Below are positions 7,000 to 16,075 of a stretch of DNA of 64,000 bases, one piece after another. A program made the translations under genes and the position numbers. The notes under the pieces were generated by a model. That model saw only the letters and a program-made list of their open reading frames with translations, had not been told where the DNA came from and did not search any database. This DNA comes from Paenibacillus pinistramenti (GTDB taxonomy: Bacteria > Bacillota > Bacilli > Paenibacillales > Paenibacillaceae): NCBI RefSeq assembly GCF_005869875.1, contig NZ_VAWG01000011.1, positions 62,001-126,000 of the forward strand, given 5' to 3'. Each line of letters begins with the position of its first letter. Within the stretch, counting starts at the first letter, position 1.

Positions 7000-9063
7000 C
7001 TGTTCAAATTCTTTGATTAAGTCGTAAGTAACCGTCTGATCGGAAATTTCCAGCCGTTTCTGGGCTTCCGTATTCTCCGCCCTGCACTGCTCAATGCCGA
7101 CCTGCTCCCCGCTTGCTTCGCTGTAGCAGGTCCCGTTCTCGAACAAGCCGTCCGGTGAAGGGATATAGTGCAGTCTGCTGTCTGTAAAAGCGCCGGTGCG
7201 CAGCACCACAAGATGGTTCGGATTGCCGTCGAACATATTGCTTCCCATCATATACTTGGCTGCAGTCGAGATGCCGAGCAGATGCAGAAGGGAAGGGGCG
7301 AGATCCAGCTGGCCCTCGGCTTCGGTATAGGTGCCCGCCATTTTGCCGTCAGGGAGATGGATGAACAGCGGCACCTGATTCATGATTTTGTGCATGTCGA
7401 GCTCCGTAAGGCTGCGGCCGAGGAATTTTTCATAATCCGCCTGGCCGGTCAACGAGTTGTCATGGTCTCCATAGATGCACAGTATCGTATTATCCCACAG
7501 CCCCTGCGCCTTCATCAGCTCCACCAGCTCGCCGATCGCTCCGTCCACATAATGCACGGCTTCGAGATAATCGCCAAACATAGTCCCCTCAAAGGAACCG
7601 ACGTCAAGCGTCTGCTCTTTCTCCGGCAGCGAGTAGGGATGATGGCTGGATAACGTGATCATAAAGGAATAGAAAGGCTGCTGCTCGGCGGCAAGTTTGG
7701 CCAGAGACTGCTTGAAGAACGATTTATCGCCCAAAGACCAGCCGAGCGGCTCGTCGATCAGGTAATCTTTCTTGCTGAAGAATTGATCATATCCCATAGA
7801 CTGATACATGGCGAGCCGGTTCCAGAAGCTGCTGTCATAGGCATGAAAGGCGAAAGCATGATAGCCGGTATCCTTCAGGATCTGCGGCAGGACATCAAAC
7901 TGATGATCGGCAAACCGGGTGAACACCGAGCCGCTTGGCAGCGGATGAAGGGAGGCGTTGGATGAAAAATCCGCATCCGAGGTCCGCCCCTGGCCGGTCT
8001 GATGGTAATAGTTCGAGAAATACAGGCTGCTCTCGCGCAGCTTGTTCAGGTTAGGCGTCACTTCCTGTCCGCCTATCTTCCGGCCGATCATGAAGTTCAT
8101 CAGCGCCTCGGTTTGAATCACAATGACATTGCTGCCCTGGTAGGCCCCGAAGGACGCGTTGCGGACGTCCCGGCTCTGCCCGGCCTGACTGAACCAGTCC
8201 TGAATGTCTTGCTTCTGCTCGGCGCTCAGAGGATCGCCACCGATATGATCTTTGGCAAACCGGTATACATCATAGACATGGAACCCCAGCAGTCCCGTGA
8301 CATTGTACAGCGACATACTCCAGTAATTGCCCGTCAGCAGCCCTTGCGCCCAGGAGCTTGTGTAATGCTTGATGGGGCCGATGGACAGGCCAAGTCCCAG
8401 CACCAGCACGGCCAATCCGTTAGAGGCCCGGACCACTCTCTGCCTGAAGCGCAGGCTTCTCTTCTGACCAAGGGGCCCAATATTCTCTATGCGCTCCATG
8501 CGTGGAGCGGCCGATCTAACAGCGGATAACGAAGGAACCAGTGATGGGGACAACCCCTCGGACAAGGGTGAAGTCTTGACAGTCCGGAGGGCGATCCGTC
8601 TGCTGATTCCTTTTAAAGTCGGGAAGCCGATGAGCATCACGGCCCAGTCTGCGGCAAAACGCAGATCCGTCCAGTGAAGCAGGGACTTGATGCTGTCGCC
8701 GAGCTCGCCCACCTGACCGGCCTGGAGCAGCACAGGGAGGGTAATAAAGTCCTGGAAATAGCGGTAATAGATGAGATCGGAATAGATCAGCGCGGTAAGC
8801 AGGACATCCAGTACGATCAATGCGATGATTTGTCCGCGCACAGAGAGCCAGAGCGTCCAGAAGGAGGCCGCCATCAGCGAGCCTATTGCGATGACGAAGT
8901 CCAGCCTGTTCATGTCGATATAGCGGGCATGAAGATGTGAATGAAGGTACCACAGCTTCAGCACCATGACGTACAGGAAGAGGAGATAGCTGCCATATCT
9001 CCAGACGGAGAGCAGCCGTTTTCTTGCAGGCAAACCTAAAGAAGAATCAATCATTGTCGGCAC
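6982..9063 (-). CDS. LTA synthase family protein (membrane phosphoglycerol transferase)
   Basis: A 693-residue LtaS-type enzyme that polymerises or transfers glycerol phosphate from phosphatidylglycerol. About five membrane helices lie in residues 20-235, followed by the extracellular sulfatase-like domain. The nucleophile is Thr361 in GQGRTSDADF, and further metal-site segments are SSHHPYSLP and YGDHDNSL. In S. aureus LtaS the nucleophile is Thr300; the difference is largely a Ser/Pro/Arg-rich loop of some 50-60 residues between helices four and five. The GTG start follows AAAGGAG by five bases. It is a single gene; whether it makes LTA or primes it is not decidable here. Confidence 0.92.
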   Translation of the reverse strand: MPTMIDSSLGLPARKRLLSVWRYGSYLLFLYVMVLKLWYLHSHLHARYIDMNRLDFVIAIGSLMAASFWTLWLSVRGQIIALIVLDVLLTALIYSDLIYYRYFQDFITLPVLLQAGQVGELGDSIKSLLHWTDLRFAADWAVMLIGFPTLKGISRRIALRTVKTSPLSEGLSPSLVPSLSAVRSAAPRMERIENIGPLGQKRSLRFRQRVVRASNGLAVLVLGLGLSIGPIKHYTSSWAQGLLTGNYWSMSLYNVTGLLGFHVYDVYRFAKDHIGGDPLSAEQKQDIQDWFSQAGQSRDVRNASFGAYQGSNVIVIQTEALMNFMIGRKIGGQEVTPNLNKLRESSLYFSNYYHQTGQGRTSDADFSSNASLHPLPSGSVFTRFADHQFDVLPQILKDTGYHAFAFHAYDSSFWNRLAMYQSMGYDQFFSKKDYLIDEPLGWSLGDKSFFKQSLAKLAAEQQPFYSFMITLSSHHPYSLPEKEQTLDVGSFEGTMFGDYLEAVHYVDGAIGELVELMKAQGLWDNTILCIYGDHDNSLTGQADYEKFLGRSLTELDMHKIMNQVPLFIHLPDGKMAGTYTEAEGQLDLAPSLLHLLGISTAAKYMMGSNMFDGNPNHLVVLRTGAFTDSRLHYIPSPDGLFENGTCYSEASGEQVGIEQCRAENTEAQKRLEISDQTVTYDLIKEFEQQNGTP

Positions 9064-9088
9064 AGCCGCTCCTTTCCAAGAAAAATAA

Positions 9089-9103
9089 CCCCACGTCGTG
9101 GGG
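9089..9103 (-). terminator. Short hairpin with minus-strand T-run
   Basis: CCCCACG / CGTGGGG around one base, followed on the minus strand by TTATTTTTC. It may back up the terminator of the methyltransferase gene, but it lies only about 25 bases before the start of the next minus-strand gene. Confidence 0.4.
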
Positions 9104-9140
9104 CCGGATGAATCAATAATCCGATTAAATCAGGTCCATC

Positions 9141-9174
9141 CAAAAATAGCAGGGCGCCGGTCAGGCCGGCTCCC
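9141..9174 (-). terminator. Terminator of the THUMP methyltransferase gene
   Basis: On the minus strand GGGAGCCGG / CCGGCGCCC pair with one mismatch, followed within four bases by TTTTT. It begins two bases after the stop codon. Confidence 0.65.
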
Positions 9175-9175
9175 T

Positions 9176-10321
9176 TTAATCCCGGTTTCTTGGCGGAAGC
9201 GGGCCCAGATACTGATAATACTGGCACTCAATCCGTCCGTTAAACAGCTTGCGCCGCTTGTCCGCCGGGCGGCCGAAGTCCTTCTCGAAAGTCGGCGTAG
9301 GGCTGATTGTAAAAAAGGACCAGGTCGGCATTTCGGCGTACAGCCGCCCCAGCTGGGTGATCAGCCTGCGGATTTCCTTCTCCTCGCCGATCCGTTCGCC
9401 GTAAGGCGGGTTCGTGATCAGGCAGCCGTATTCGCCTGTTTTGGTCATGCGCACGGCTGGCGCGGCATGGAATTTGATCTCCTTGGCAAAGCCCGCTGCC
9501 TTCGCGGCAGCTTTAGCGATCTCAATCGCTTCAGGATCAATGTCGCTGCCGGTGATTTCGAGCGGGATGGAGTCATCCACCGCGTCAAAGGCTTCTTCCC
9601 GGGCCTGTTCCCAAAGCTCCTCGGGAATGACCGGCCAGTTCTCCGAATTGAAGGAGCGGCGCAGTCCCGGCGCGACGTTCCAGCCGATCATAGCCGCTTC
9701 GATCGGAAGCGTGCCTGATCCGCAGCACGGATCATAGAAGGGGCGCGACGGGTTCCAGCGGCTGAGCTGAATCAGCGCTGCGGCAAGGGTTTCTTTGAGA
9801 GGCGCCTCGGTAGCGTGCTTGCGGTAGCCCCGTTTGTGGAGGCCTGCGCCTGTGGTGTCGAGCGTCAGCAGAGCCACATCGTTCAGCAGAATGACTTCAA
9901 TGACGTATCTCGGGCCGTTCTCCGGGAACCATTCGGTGTGGTAAGTGCCCTTCAGCTTCTCGACAATCGCTTTCTTAACGATGCCCTGGCACGCAGGAAC
10001 ACTGCTGAGCTGCGATTTGTGCGACCGGCCCTCCACCGGGAATTCGCCGTTCGCCGGAATGAAGTCCTGCCATTCCAGCGCTTTCGTGCCTTCGAACAGT
10101 TCGTCGAAGGTGCGGGCTTCGAACTCGCCCATATTGATCAGCACCCGGTCCGACGTGCGCAGCCACAAATTGCAGCGGCAGATGTCGATCAAATCCCCGG
10201 GGAAGGAGACTCGTCCATTTTCCACTTTAATATCCGTATATCCCAGTTCTTTTAACTCCCGGGCGACCACAGCTTCTAGTCCCATCGGGGCTGTGGCGAT
10301 TAGTTGCAGTTTAGCTGCCAT
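9176..10321 (-). CDS. THUMP-domain class I RNA methyltransferase (YpsC/RlmL-N type)
   Basis: A 381-residue 23S rRNA guanine-N2-type methyltransferase. It begins LQLIATAPMGLEAVVARELKE (ferredoxin-like and THUMP, residues 1-165). The catalytic Rossmann domain contains YDPCCGSGTLPIEAA (SAM binding) and the NPPYGERIG motif near residue 290, which holds the substrate base. Length matches YpsC. The start at 10321 is chosen by family alignment; an open frame extends to 10426 without match. It is divergent from the O-methyltransferase gene, sharing about 115 bases of upstream region. Confidence 0.93.
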   Translation of the reverse strand: MAAKLQLIATAPMGLEAVVARELKELGYTDIKVENGRVSFPGDLIDICRCNLWLRTSDRVLINMGEFEARTFDELFEGTKALEWQDFIPANGEFPVEGRSHKSQLSSVPACQGIVKKAIVEKLKGTYHTEWFPENGPRYVIEVILLNDVALLTLDTTGAGLHKRGYRKHATEAPLKETLAAALIQLSRWNPSRPFYDPCCGSGTLPIEAAMIGWNVAPGLRRSFNSENWPVIPEELWEQAREEAFDAVDDSIPLEITGSDIDPEAIEIAKAAAKAAGFAKEIKFHAAPAVRMTKTGEYGCLITNPPYGERIGEEKEIRRLITQLGRLYAEMPTWSFFTISPTPTFEKDFGRPADKRRKLFNGRIECQYYQYLGPLPPRNRD

Positions 10322-10436
10322 GAATGTTCTCACTCCGTTTACACTTGTAGGGATCGTCCAAAAACCATACAATTTAGTATAGGGGAATGTTTCCCAAGAT
10401 ACAAACCGAATTTGCTTAGTGATCAAGGAGGATACG

Positions 10437-11066
10437 GTGATTACACCTGAACAATACAGTGAAGAGCTCTACAAGGAAGATGAAGTGCTGGTGAATGTCA
10501 AACATTCACTGGAAGAGGCTGGAATCCAGGATGTTTCGGTGGCGGCCGGATACGGGCGGCTGCTGACGATGCTGGTCCGCATGTCCGGAGCGAAAGCGGT
10601 GCTGGAAATCGGCGCGCTCGGCGGCTACAGCGGGATCTGTCTGGCGCGCGGCTTTACCGCCGGGGGACGGCTTGTCTCCCTCGAAATCAGCGAGGTTAAC
10701 GCCGGGCTGGCCGGCCGGAATATGGCTGCTGCGGGCTTTGAGGGCGTGGCACAGTATATGGTGGGCCCGGCGCTGGACAGCATGAACATACTGGAGCAGC
10801 GCGGCGAGCGGTTTGATTTATTTTTTATTGATGCTGACAAAGGCAATTACGTGAATTATTTGGAAAAGGCGATTGCTTTGGCCCATCCGGGAGCCATTAT
10901 CGTCGGCGATAATACACTGCTGCGCGGCCGGACGCTGAATCCGGAGAAGAACGGGCCGTCTGTTCAGATTATGCGCAAGTTTAATGAGCAGATTGCTGCT
11001 GATCCCCGCCTGATGAGCACCTTCCTGCCGGCTTATGACGGGCTGGCGCTGGCGATTGTCAAGTAG
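10437..11066 (+). CDS. SAM-dependent O-methyltransferase (family 3)
   Basis: A 209-residue class I methyltransferase of the catechol/caffeoyl-CoA O-methyltransferase type (YrrM-like). SAM-binding segments VLEIGALGGYSGICLA (about residues 56-71) and FDLFFIDADKGNYVNY (about 130-145, metal-binding Asp) are visible, and VGDNTLLRG supplies the next conserved Asp-Asn. Natural substrates in Bacillales are poorly known; tRNA wobble-uridine methylation has been shown for related TrmR. The GTG start at 10437 follows AAGGAGG by five bases. Confidence 0.92.
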   Translation: MITPEQYSEELYKEDEVLVNVKHSLEEAGIQDVSVAAGYGRLLTMLVRMSGAKAVLEIGALGGYSGICLARGFTAGGRLVSLEISEVNAGLAGRNMAAAGFEGVAQYMVGPALDSMNILEQRGERFDLFFIDADKGNYVNYLEKAIALAHPGAIIVGDNTLLRGRTLNPEKNGPSVQIMRKFNEQIAADPRLMSTFLPAYDGLALAIVK

Positions 11067-11087
11067 AGCCGCCGTCATCTTTATAAA

Positions 11088-12305
11088 TCAGCGGGGTGCA
11101 GCGGCTTTATCGATTTTTCTGCGGTACAGGCTCATCCTCACCCATACGGTATTAAAGAGCATTAAAATGCCTGAAATGATGAACAGCCCCTCGATTCCGA
11201 TAAATCCGGACAGAAAGCCGCCAATGAGGGAGCCCAGCATATTGCCGAGGGCCAGGGTACTGCTGTTAAAGCCGAAGGCCCGGCTCTCCATCCCGTCAGG
11301 CGTATAGAACCGGATCAGGGCGTTGACGCTTGGCAGAAGCCCGCCCATGCACACCCCCATCAGAAAGCGGATGCCGGCAAGCTGCCAGACCGACCCTGCA
11401 AAAGCTTGGGGAATCATCGTCACCGCCGCTCCGATTAAGGCGAATGTCAGAATCTTATGCGCTCCGACTTTGTCGGAATATTTGCCGAGGAGCGGGGAGG
11501 CGATCATGTTGGACAGCCCGGTAACTGCGGTCACGAAGCCGGCCCAGAACGGCAGGTTCACAGCAGAACCATGCAGCTTCTCGACATAAAGCGGCAGGAT
11601 CGACATCGGGCTGATCATGGCGAACTGCAGCAGGAACGTGACCGCGAACAGCGCCGGAAGCTGCGGCGTTTTGGCCAGCTCCCGGAAGCCGGCGATAACG
11701 GAAACCTCGTCTTTCTTCGCTGCTTCGACCCGGTTAAATTTCTCTTGGACGAGGAGAAGGGCGAGCAGCGATGCGCCGAAGAGCAGGGCTCCTGTAATGT
11801 AGAAGATTGGGCGGTAGCCGACCCTGCTGGCGAGCAGTCCTCCCATAAGCGGCCCCAGAATGGTACCGGCTACGGTGCCGGATTGGATGCTTCCCATGGC
11901 AAACCCCATATTTTTCTTGGGAGTCGTGCTTGAGATCAGGGAGATGGCGGCCGGGTTAAAGCCGGATATCGTACCGTTCAGAAGCCTAAGGAGGAGCAGC
12001 TGCCAGGGGGCGGTGGCGAAGCCCATGAGGGTAATGACGACGGCCATGCCGAATCCGGAGCGGAGCAGCATGATTTTTCGGCCGTATTTATCTGCAAGCT
12101 TCCCCCATAACGGCTGGAACAGAAACGAAGTAGCAAAGTTGGCGCCGAAGATAAGTCCCGCCCACAGGCCGAGGGCTTTTTCCCCGTGCACATGCAAATT
12201 CTGGGACAGATAAAGAGATAGGAATGGGGTAATCATGGTCATCCCCGAGTTGACCATAAACGCGCCGAACCAGAGCACGAGGAGGTTGATTTTCCACGAA
12301 TTCAA
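11088..12305 (-). CDS. MFS transporter, multidrug exporter type
   Basis: A 405-residue major facilitator with about 12 hydrophobic helices. The cytoplasmic loop 2-3 signature GKLADKYGRKIML is near residues 63-75, and LGPLMGGLLA near residue 150 fits antiporter motif C of 12- or 14-helix drug exporters. It looks closest to the MdtG/NorA-like group. The TTG start follows AAAGGAA by ten bases. The 3' end faces the O-methyltransferase gene with only 21 bases between them and no clear terminator. The drug or metabolite is unknown. Confidence 0.9.
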   Translation of the reverse strand: MNSWKINLLVLWFGAFMVNSGMTMITPFLSLYLSQNLHVHGEKALGLWAGLIFGANFATSFLFQPLWGKLADKYGRKIMLLRSGFGMAVVITLMGFATAPWQLLLLRLLNGTISGFNPAAISLISSTTPKKNMGFAMGSIQSGTVAGTILGPLMGGLLASRVGYRPIFYITGALLFGASLLALLLVQEKFNRVEAAKKDEVSVIAGFRELAKTPQLPALFAVTFLLQFAMISPMSILPLYVEKLHGSAVNLPFWAGFVTAVTGLSNMIASPLLGKYSDKVGAHKILTFALIGAAVTMIPQAFAGSVWQLAGIRFLMGVCMGGLLPSVNALIRFYTPDGMESRAFGFNSSTLALGNMLGSLIGGFLSGFIGIEGLFIISGILMLFNTVWVRMSLYRRKIDKAAAPR

Positions 12306-12386
12306 AGGGCTGCACTTCCTTTCTCTGCCGGATTATGTGTATCTGCAAGATTCGGAGAATTGTCAAGGCTTGCAAGCTTGTGATGG

Positions 12387-12415
12387 TTGTTACTTACTTT
12401 TAAAAAGGGCATAAT
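12387..12415 (+). promoter_or_regulatory. Sigma-A promoter of hemEHY
   Basis: TTGTTA at 12387-12392 and CATAAT at 12410-12415 with 17-base spacing, about 40 bases before the hemE start. Confidence 0.6.
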
Positions 12416-12452
12416 GTAATTTAGGGATTCTTTTATGATGGAGGCAGTTCTC

Positions 12453-13517
12453 ATGACATACAATGACCGTTTTATTCGCGCCTGCTTGATGCAGGAAGTG
12501 GATCAGCTCCCGGTCTGGTACATGCGCCAGGCAGGCAGATATGATCCGGATTACCGCAAGATCAAGGAACAATACAGCCTTCTTGAAATATGCAGACAGC
12601 CCGAGCTGGCAGCAGAAGTAACCATGATGCCGGTCAAGAAACTGGGCGTGGACGCTGCTATTCTGTATTCGGACATTATGAATCCGGTCGCTTCGATCGG
12701 AATTGATTTCGATATTGTCAAAAATATTGGTCCAGTTATCGATAACCCGATCCGGACCTCAGCAGACATCGAACGGCTGAAGCCGATTGACGTGGAAGGC
12801 GATCTGCCGCACATTCTGAAGACGATTGAGATTCTAAACCACGAGCTGGATGTCCCGCTGATTACTTTTGCAGGGGCTCCTTTTACGATTGCCAGCTATT
12901 TGATTGAAGGCCGTCCTTCCAAAAGCTACATCCGCACCAAAAGCATGATGTACGGCGAACCGCAGCTGTGGCACCGGTTAATGGACAAACTCGGCGACAT
13001 GGTCATCGCTTATCTCCGCGCGCATGTGGCGCACGGCGGCCAAGCGTTCCAGCTGTTTGACAGCTGGGTCGGAGCGCTCGCTCCAAAGGACTTCGAGCAG
13101 TATGTGCTGCCGACGATCAAACGTATTTTTGCCGAACTTCAGGATTTGAATGTGCCAAAAATATATTTTCCAGGCGTCAGCTCCGGCGAGCTGCTGCCTC
13201 TTCTGACTGAGCTGCAGGCGGATGTGATCGGCCTCGACTGGCGGGTATCCATTGCTGAAGGCCGCAGAAGACTCGGAGGCAGACATGCGGTTCAGGGGAA
13301 TCTGGACCCTTACATCTTGACCGCGCCTATGGATGTTATTAAACGCCAGGCGGCGGCGATCATCGACGAGGGCATTCAGGAGCCGGGGTATGTATTTAAC
13401 CTTGGCCACGGCCTGTTCCCGGAGGCATCGCTTGAGAAGCTGCATGAGCTGACGCAATTCATCCATGAGTATTCTGCTGAAGCGATCCGCAAGCGCAAAT
13501 CTACTTATGAACGTTAA
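12453..13517 (+). CDS. hemE: Uroporphyrinogen decarboxylase
   Basis: A 354-residue cytosolic enzyme that removes four carboxyl groups from uroporphyrinogen III to give coproporphyrinogen III. The N-terminal signature PVWYMRQAGRYDPDYR is at residues 22-37 and ILYSDIMNP near residue 70; both line the active site. The start at 12453 follows GATGGAGG by eight bases; an upstream in-frame ATG at 12435 overlaps that site. First gene of hemE-hemH-hemY, the order found in Bacillus. Confidence 0.97.
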   Translation: MTYNDRFIRACLMQEVDQLPVWYMRQAGRYDPDYRKIKEQYSLLEICRQPELAAEVTMMPVKKLGVDAAILYSDIMNPVASIGIDFDIVKNIGPVIDNPIRTSADIERLKPIDVEGDLPHILKTIEILNHELDVPLITFAGAPFTIASYLIEGRPSKSYIRTKSMMYGEPQLWHRLMDKLGDMVIAYLRAHVAHGGQAFQLFDSWVGALAPKDFEQYVLPTIKRIFAELQDLNVPKIYFPGVSSGELLPLLTELQADVIGLDWRVSIAEGRRRLGGRHAVQGNLDPYILTAPMDVIKRQAAAIIDEGIQEPGYVFNLGHGLFPEASLEKLHELTQFIHEYSAEAIRKRKSTYER

Positions 13518-13548
13518 TTGAACTCTAACCCTTAAAGGTGGTAATTCT

Positions 13549-14496
13549 ATGACTAAGAAAATCGGCGTGCTGGTCATGTCCTACGGAACTCCGGCCAGCA
13601 TGGATCAAATTGAAGCGTACTACACCCATATCCGGAGAGGAAACCGCCCTTCCGAGGAACAGCTCAAAGAGCTGACCGACCGCTATGAGGCGATTGTCGG
13701 CGGCGTTTTCCCGCTGCGGGCCAATACGGATCATCAGGCCGAGTCCCTCCAGCAGGCGCTGAACAAGCTGTCAGCCGAAGGCAAAGCGGACGCCGAGTTT
13801 GTCTGCTATCAAGGGCTGAAGCATACCTCGCCGTTTATCGAAGACGGAGTGGAGCAGATGGCCAAAGACGGTATCAAGGAAGCGGTCGGCATCGTGCTTG
13901 CTCCTCATTATTCCATAATGAGCGTCGGCAGCTATATCAAGCGGGCGGAGGCGAAAGCCGGTGAGCTTGGCATATCCATGAAATTTGTGAAGGAGTATCA
14001 TCTGAATCCTTCCCTGATCGAAGCGATCAGCCGCAAGGTGTCAAGCAAACTGGATCTCTTTGAGGAATCGGGGGCCAAGCGGGATCAGGTCCGTGTCCTG
14101 TTCAGTGCGCACAGCCTGCCGGCAAGAATTCTGGACATGGGCGATCCTTATCAGGATCAGCTGCTTGCTACGTCCAAGGCTGTTGCCGAGAAACTCGGGA
14201 TCACCCAGTGGCAGTTTACGTGGCAGAGTGCCGGCCGGACGGCAGAACCGTGGCTCGGCCCGGACATTCTGGATACGCTCAAGTCCCTCAGCGCTGAGCA
14301 GGTTGAGGACGTGCTGGCAGCGCCGGTCGGCTTTGTGTCCGACCACCTCGAAGTGCTGTACGATCTGGATATTGAAGCGAAGGCGATCGCCAAAGAGCTG
14401 GACATGCGGCTTGAACGGATTGACATGCTGAACAGCGACCCGCTCTATATACAGGCATTATGCGAATCCGTATTTGATGTCATGGAAAAGGAATGA
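13549..14496 (+). CDS. hemH: Ferrochelatase (coproporphyrin type)
   Basis: A 315-residue soluble chelatase that inserts iron; in Firmicutes the substrate is coproporphyrin III. It starts KKIGVLVMSYGTP. The catalytic His lies in the LAPHYS segment (about residue 120) and the conserved Glu in the C-terminal region; FSAHSLP near residue 185 is the family signature. AAAGGTGG is seven bases before the ATG. It lies 31 bases after hemE and overlaps the first possible ATG of hemY. Confidence 0.96.
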   Translation: MTKKIGVLVMSYGTPASMDQIEAYYTHIRRGNRPSEEQLKELTDRYEAIVGGVFPLRANTDHQAESLQQALNKLSAEGKADAEFVCYQGLKHTSPFIEDGVEQMAKDGIKEAVGIVLAPHYSIMSVGSYIKRAEAKAGELGISMKFVKEYHLNPSLIEAISRKVSSKLDLFEESGAKRDQVRVLFSAHSLPARILDMGDPYQDQLLATSKAVAEKLGITQWQFTWQSAGRTAEPWLGPDILDTLKSLSAEQVEDVLAAPVGFVSDHLEVLYDLDIEAKAIAKELDMRLERIDMLNSDPLYIQALCESVFDVMEKE

Positions 14497-14501
14497 TCGG
14501 G

Positions 14502-15920
14502 ATGAGCGAATCTTCTTCAAGCAGCGTTCTCATCATTGGCGGGGGGCTGACGGGCCTGAGCACTGCATTTTACATCCGCAAGTTTTACCGGGAGAAGGGA
14601 CTCCGTCCGCAGATTACGGTTCTGGAGAAAAGCAGGGTGCTGGGCGGCAAGATCGAATCGCTCCACCGCGACGGCTTTGTAATTGAGAAAGGGCCGGATT
14701 CCTTTCTGGCCCGCAAGACGGCAATGATTGATCTGGCCAAGGAGCTGGAGCTCGATCATGAGCTTGTGCAGCAGAATCCGCAGTCCAAGAAGACCTACAT
14801 TGTCAGCCGTGACCGCCTGCATCCGATGCCGGGCGGCCTGGTGCTCGGCATACCAACGGAGCTGAAGCCTTTCTTGAAGACAGGGCTCATTTCCGGCAGG
14901 GCGAAGCTCCGGGCTTTGATGGATTTTATGATTCCGGCGCGCAAGACGGCCGGCGACGAATCGCTGGGACATTTTATTGAACGCCGGCTTGGTTCAGAGG
15001 TGCTCGAAAATGTGACCGAGCCTCTGCTTGCCGGTATTTATGCGGGCGACACGCGGCATCTGAGCCTGCAGGCGACTTTTCCCCAGTTTGGTGAAGTGGA
15101 GAAAACCTACGGCAGCCTGATCCGCGGGATGATGACAGGTCGCAAGCCGGTCGAGACGCATACGGGCACTAAACGCAGTGCGTTTCTTACGTTCCGCCAG
15201 GGCCTGCAAAGCCTGATTCACGGCCTGATTCATGACTTAAATGATGTGGAGCTCCGGACAGAAGCGGAAGCCGTTTCTTTTGCAAAAACAGCCGGCGGCG
15301 GTTATGAAGTCACTCTGGCTGACGGTGAGAAGCTTCATGCAAGCGATCTTGTTATAACTTCCCCGGCTTATGCGGCAGCGGACTTCCTCCGCGGGCATGT
15401 GGATACCTCGGCGCTTGAGGCGATCAACTATGTATCGGTGGCCAATGTCGTGCTTGCGTTCGACAAACAGGAGTTCGGCGAGACCTTTGACGGCTCCGGG
15501 TTTCTTGTTCCGAGAAAAGAGAAGCGTAACATCACCGCCTGCACCTGGACCTCGACAAAGTGGCTGCATACCAGCCCGGACGACAAGGTGCTGCTGCGCT
15601 GCTACGTCGGCCGGTCGGGCGAGGAAGAAAATGTCTTTCTGCCGGACGAGGATTTAACCGGGCTTGTGCTTAAAGATCTCAAAGAACTGATGGGCCTCAA
15701 AGCGAAGCCGCAGTTTGTGGAGATTACGCGTCTTCCGAAGTCCATGCCCCAGTATCCGGTCGGGCACTTAGAGCATCTCAGCCATTTTGAGCAGGAGCTC
15801 CGAGGCAAGCTGCCCGGTGTTTATGCAACCGGAGCGGCGTTTAGAGGCGTCGGGCTGCCAGACTGCATCAAGCAGGCGAAAGAGCTTGCCGAGGCGATGG
15901 CTTCCGGCAGATCTATCTGA
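14502..15920 (+). CDS. hemY: Coproporphyrinogen III oxidase, FAD type (HemY/CgoX)
   Basis: A 472-residue flavoprotein that oxidises coproporphyrinogen III to coproporphyrin III in the Firmicute heme route. The dinucleotide-binding motif IIGGGLTGLSTA is at residues 11-22, GGKIES follows, and the C-terminal FAD segment VYATGAAFRGVGLPDC ends the protein. I choose ATG 14502 because AAAAGGA lies nine bases upstream; ATG 14493 overlapping the hemH stop is possible. Third gene of the heme operon, ended by a hairpin at 15966. Confidence 0.95.
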   Translation: MSESSSSSVLIIGGGLTGLSTAFYIRKFYREKGLRPQITVLEKSRVLGGKIESLHRDGFVIEKGPDSFLARKTAMIDLAKELELDHELVQQNPQSKKTYIVSRDRLHPMPGGLVLGIPTELKPFLKTGLISGRAKLRALMDFMIPARKTAGDESLGHFIERRLGSEVLENVTEPLLAGIYAGDTRHLSLQATFPQFGEVEKTYGSLIRGMMTGRKPVETHTGTKRSAFLTFRQGLQSLIHGLIHDLNDVELRTEAEAVSFAKTAGGGYEVTLADGEKLHASDLVITSPAYAAADFLRGHVDTSALEAINYVSVANVVLAFDKQEFGETFDGSGFLVPRKEKRNITACTWTSTKWLHTSPDDKVLLRCYVGRSGEEENVFLPDEDLTGLVLKDLKELMGLKAKPQFVEITRLPKSMPQYPVGHLEHLSHFEQELRGKLPGVYATGAAFRGVGLPDCIKQAKELAEAMASGRSI

Positions 15921-15965
15921 TCGAAGCGGCCTGCCGCATTGAATTTCATACTTAAGAACTGTGTA

Positions 15966-16003
15966 AATAGAACCCTTTGCTCCGGCAGGGGTTCTATTTG
16001 TTC
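15966..16003 (+). terminator. Terminator of the heme operon
   Basis: AATAGAACCCTT / AGGGGTTCTATT stem (one G-T pair) with a nine-base loop, followed by TTGTTCTT. Confidence 0.75.
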
Positions 16004-16075
16004 TTGGCTTGCTGGTATAATAACATCAGTTTGGTGTAAAGAGATTAAGCTTAGATCAGGATTAAGGAGTGAACC

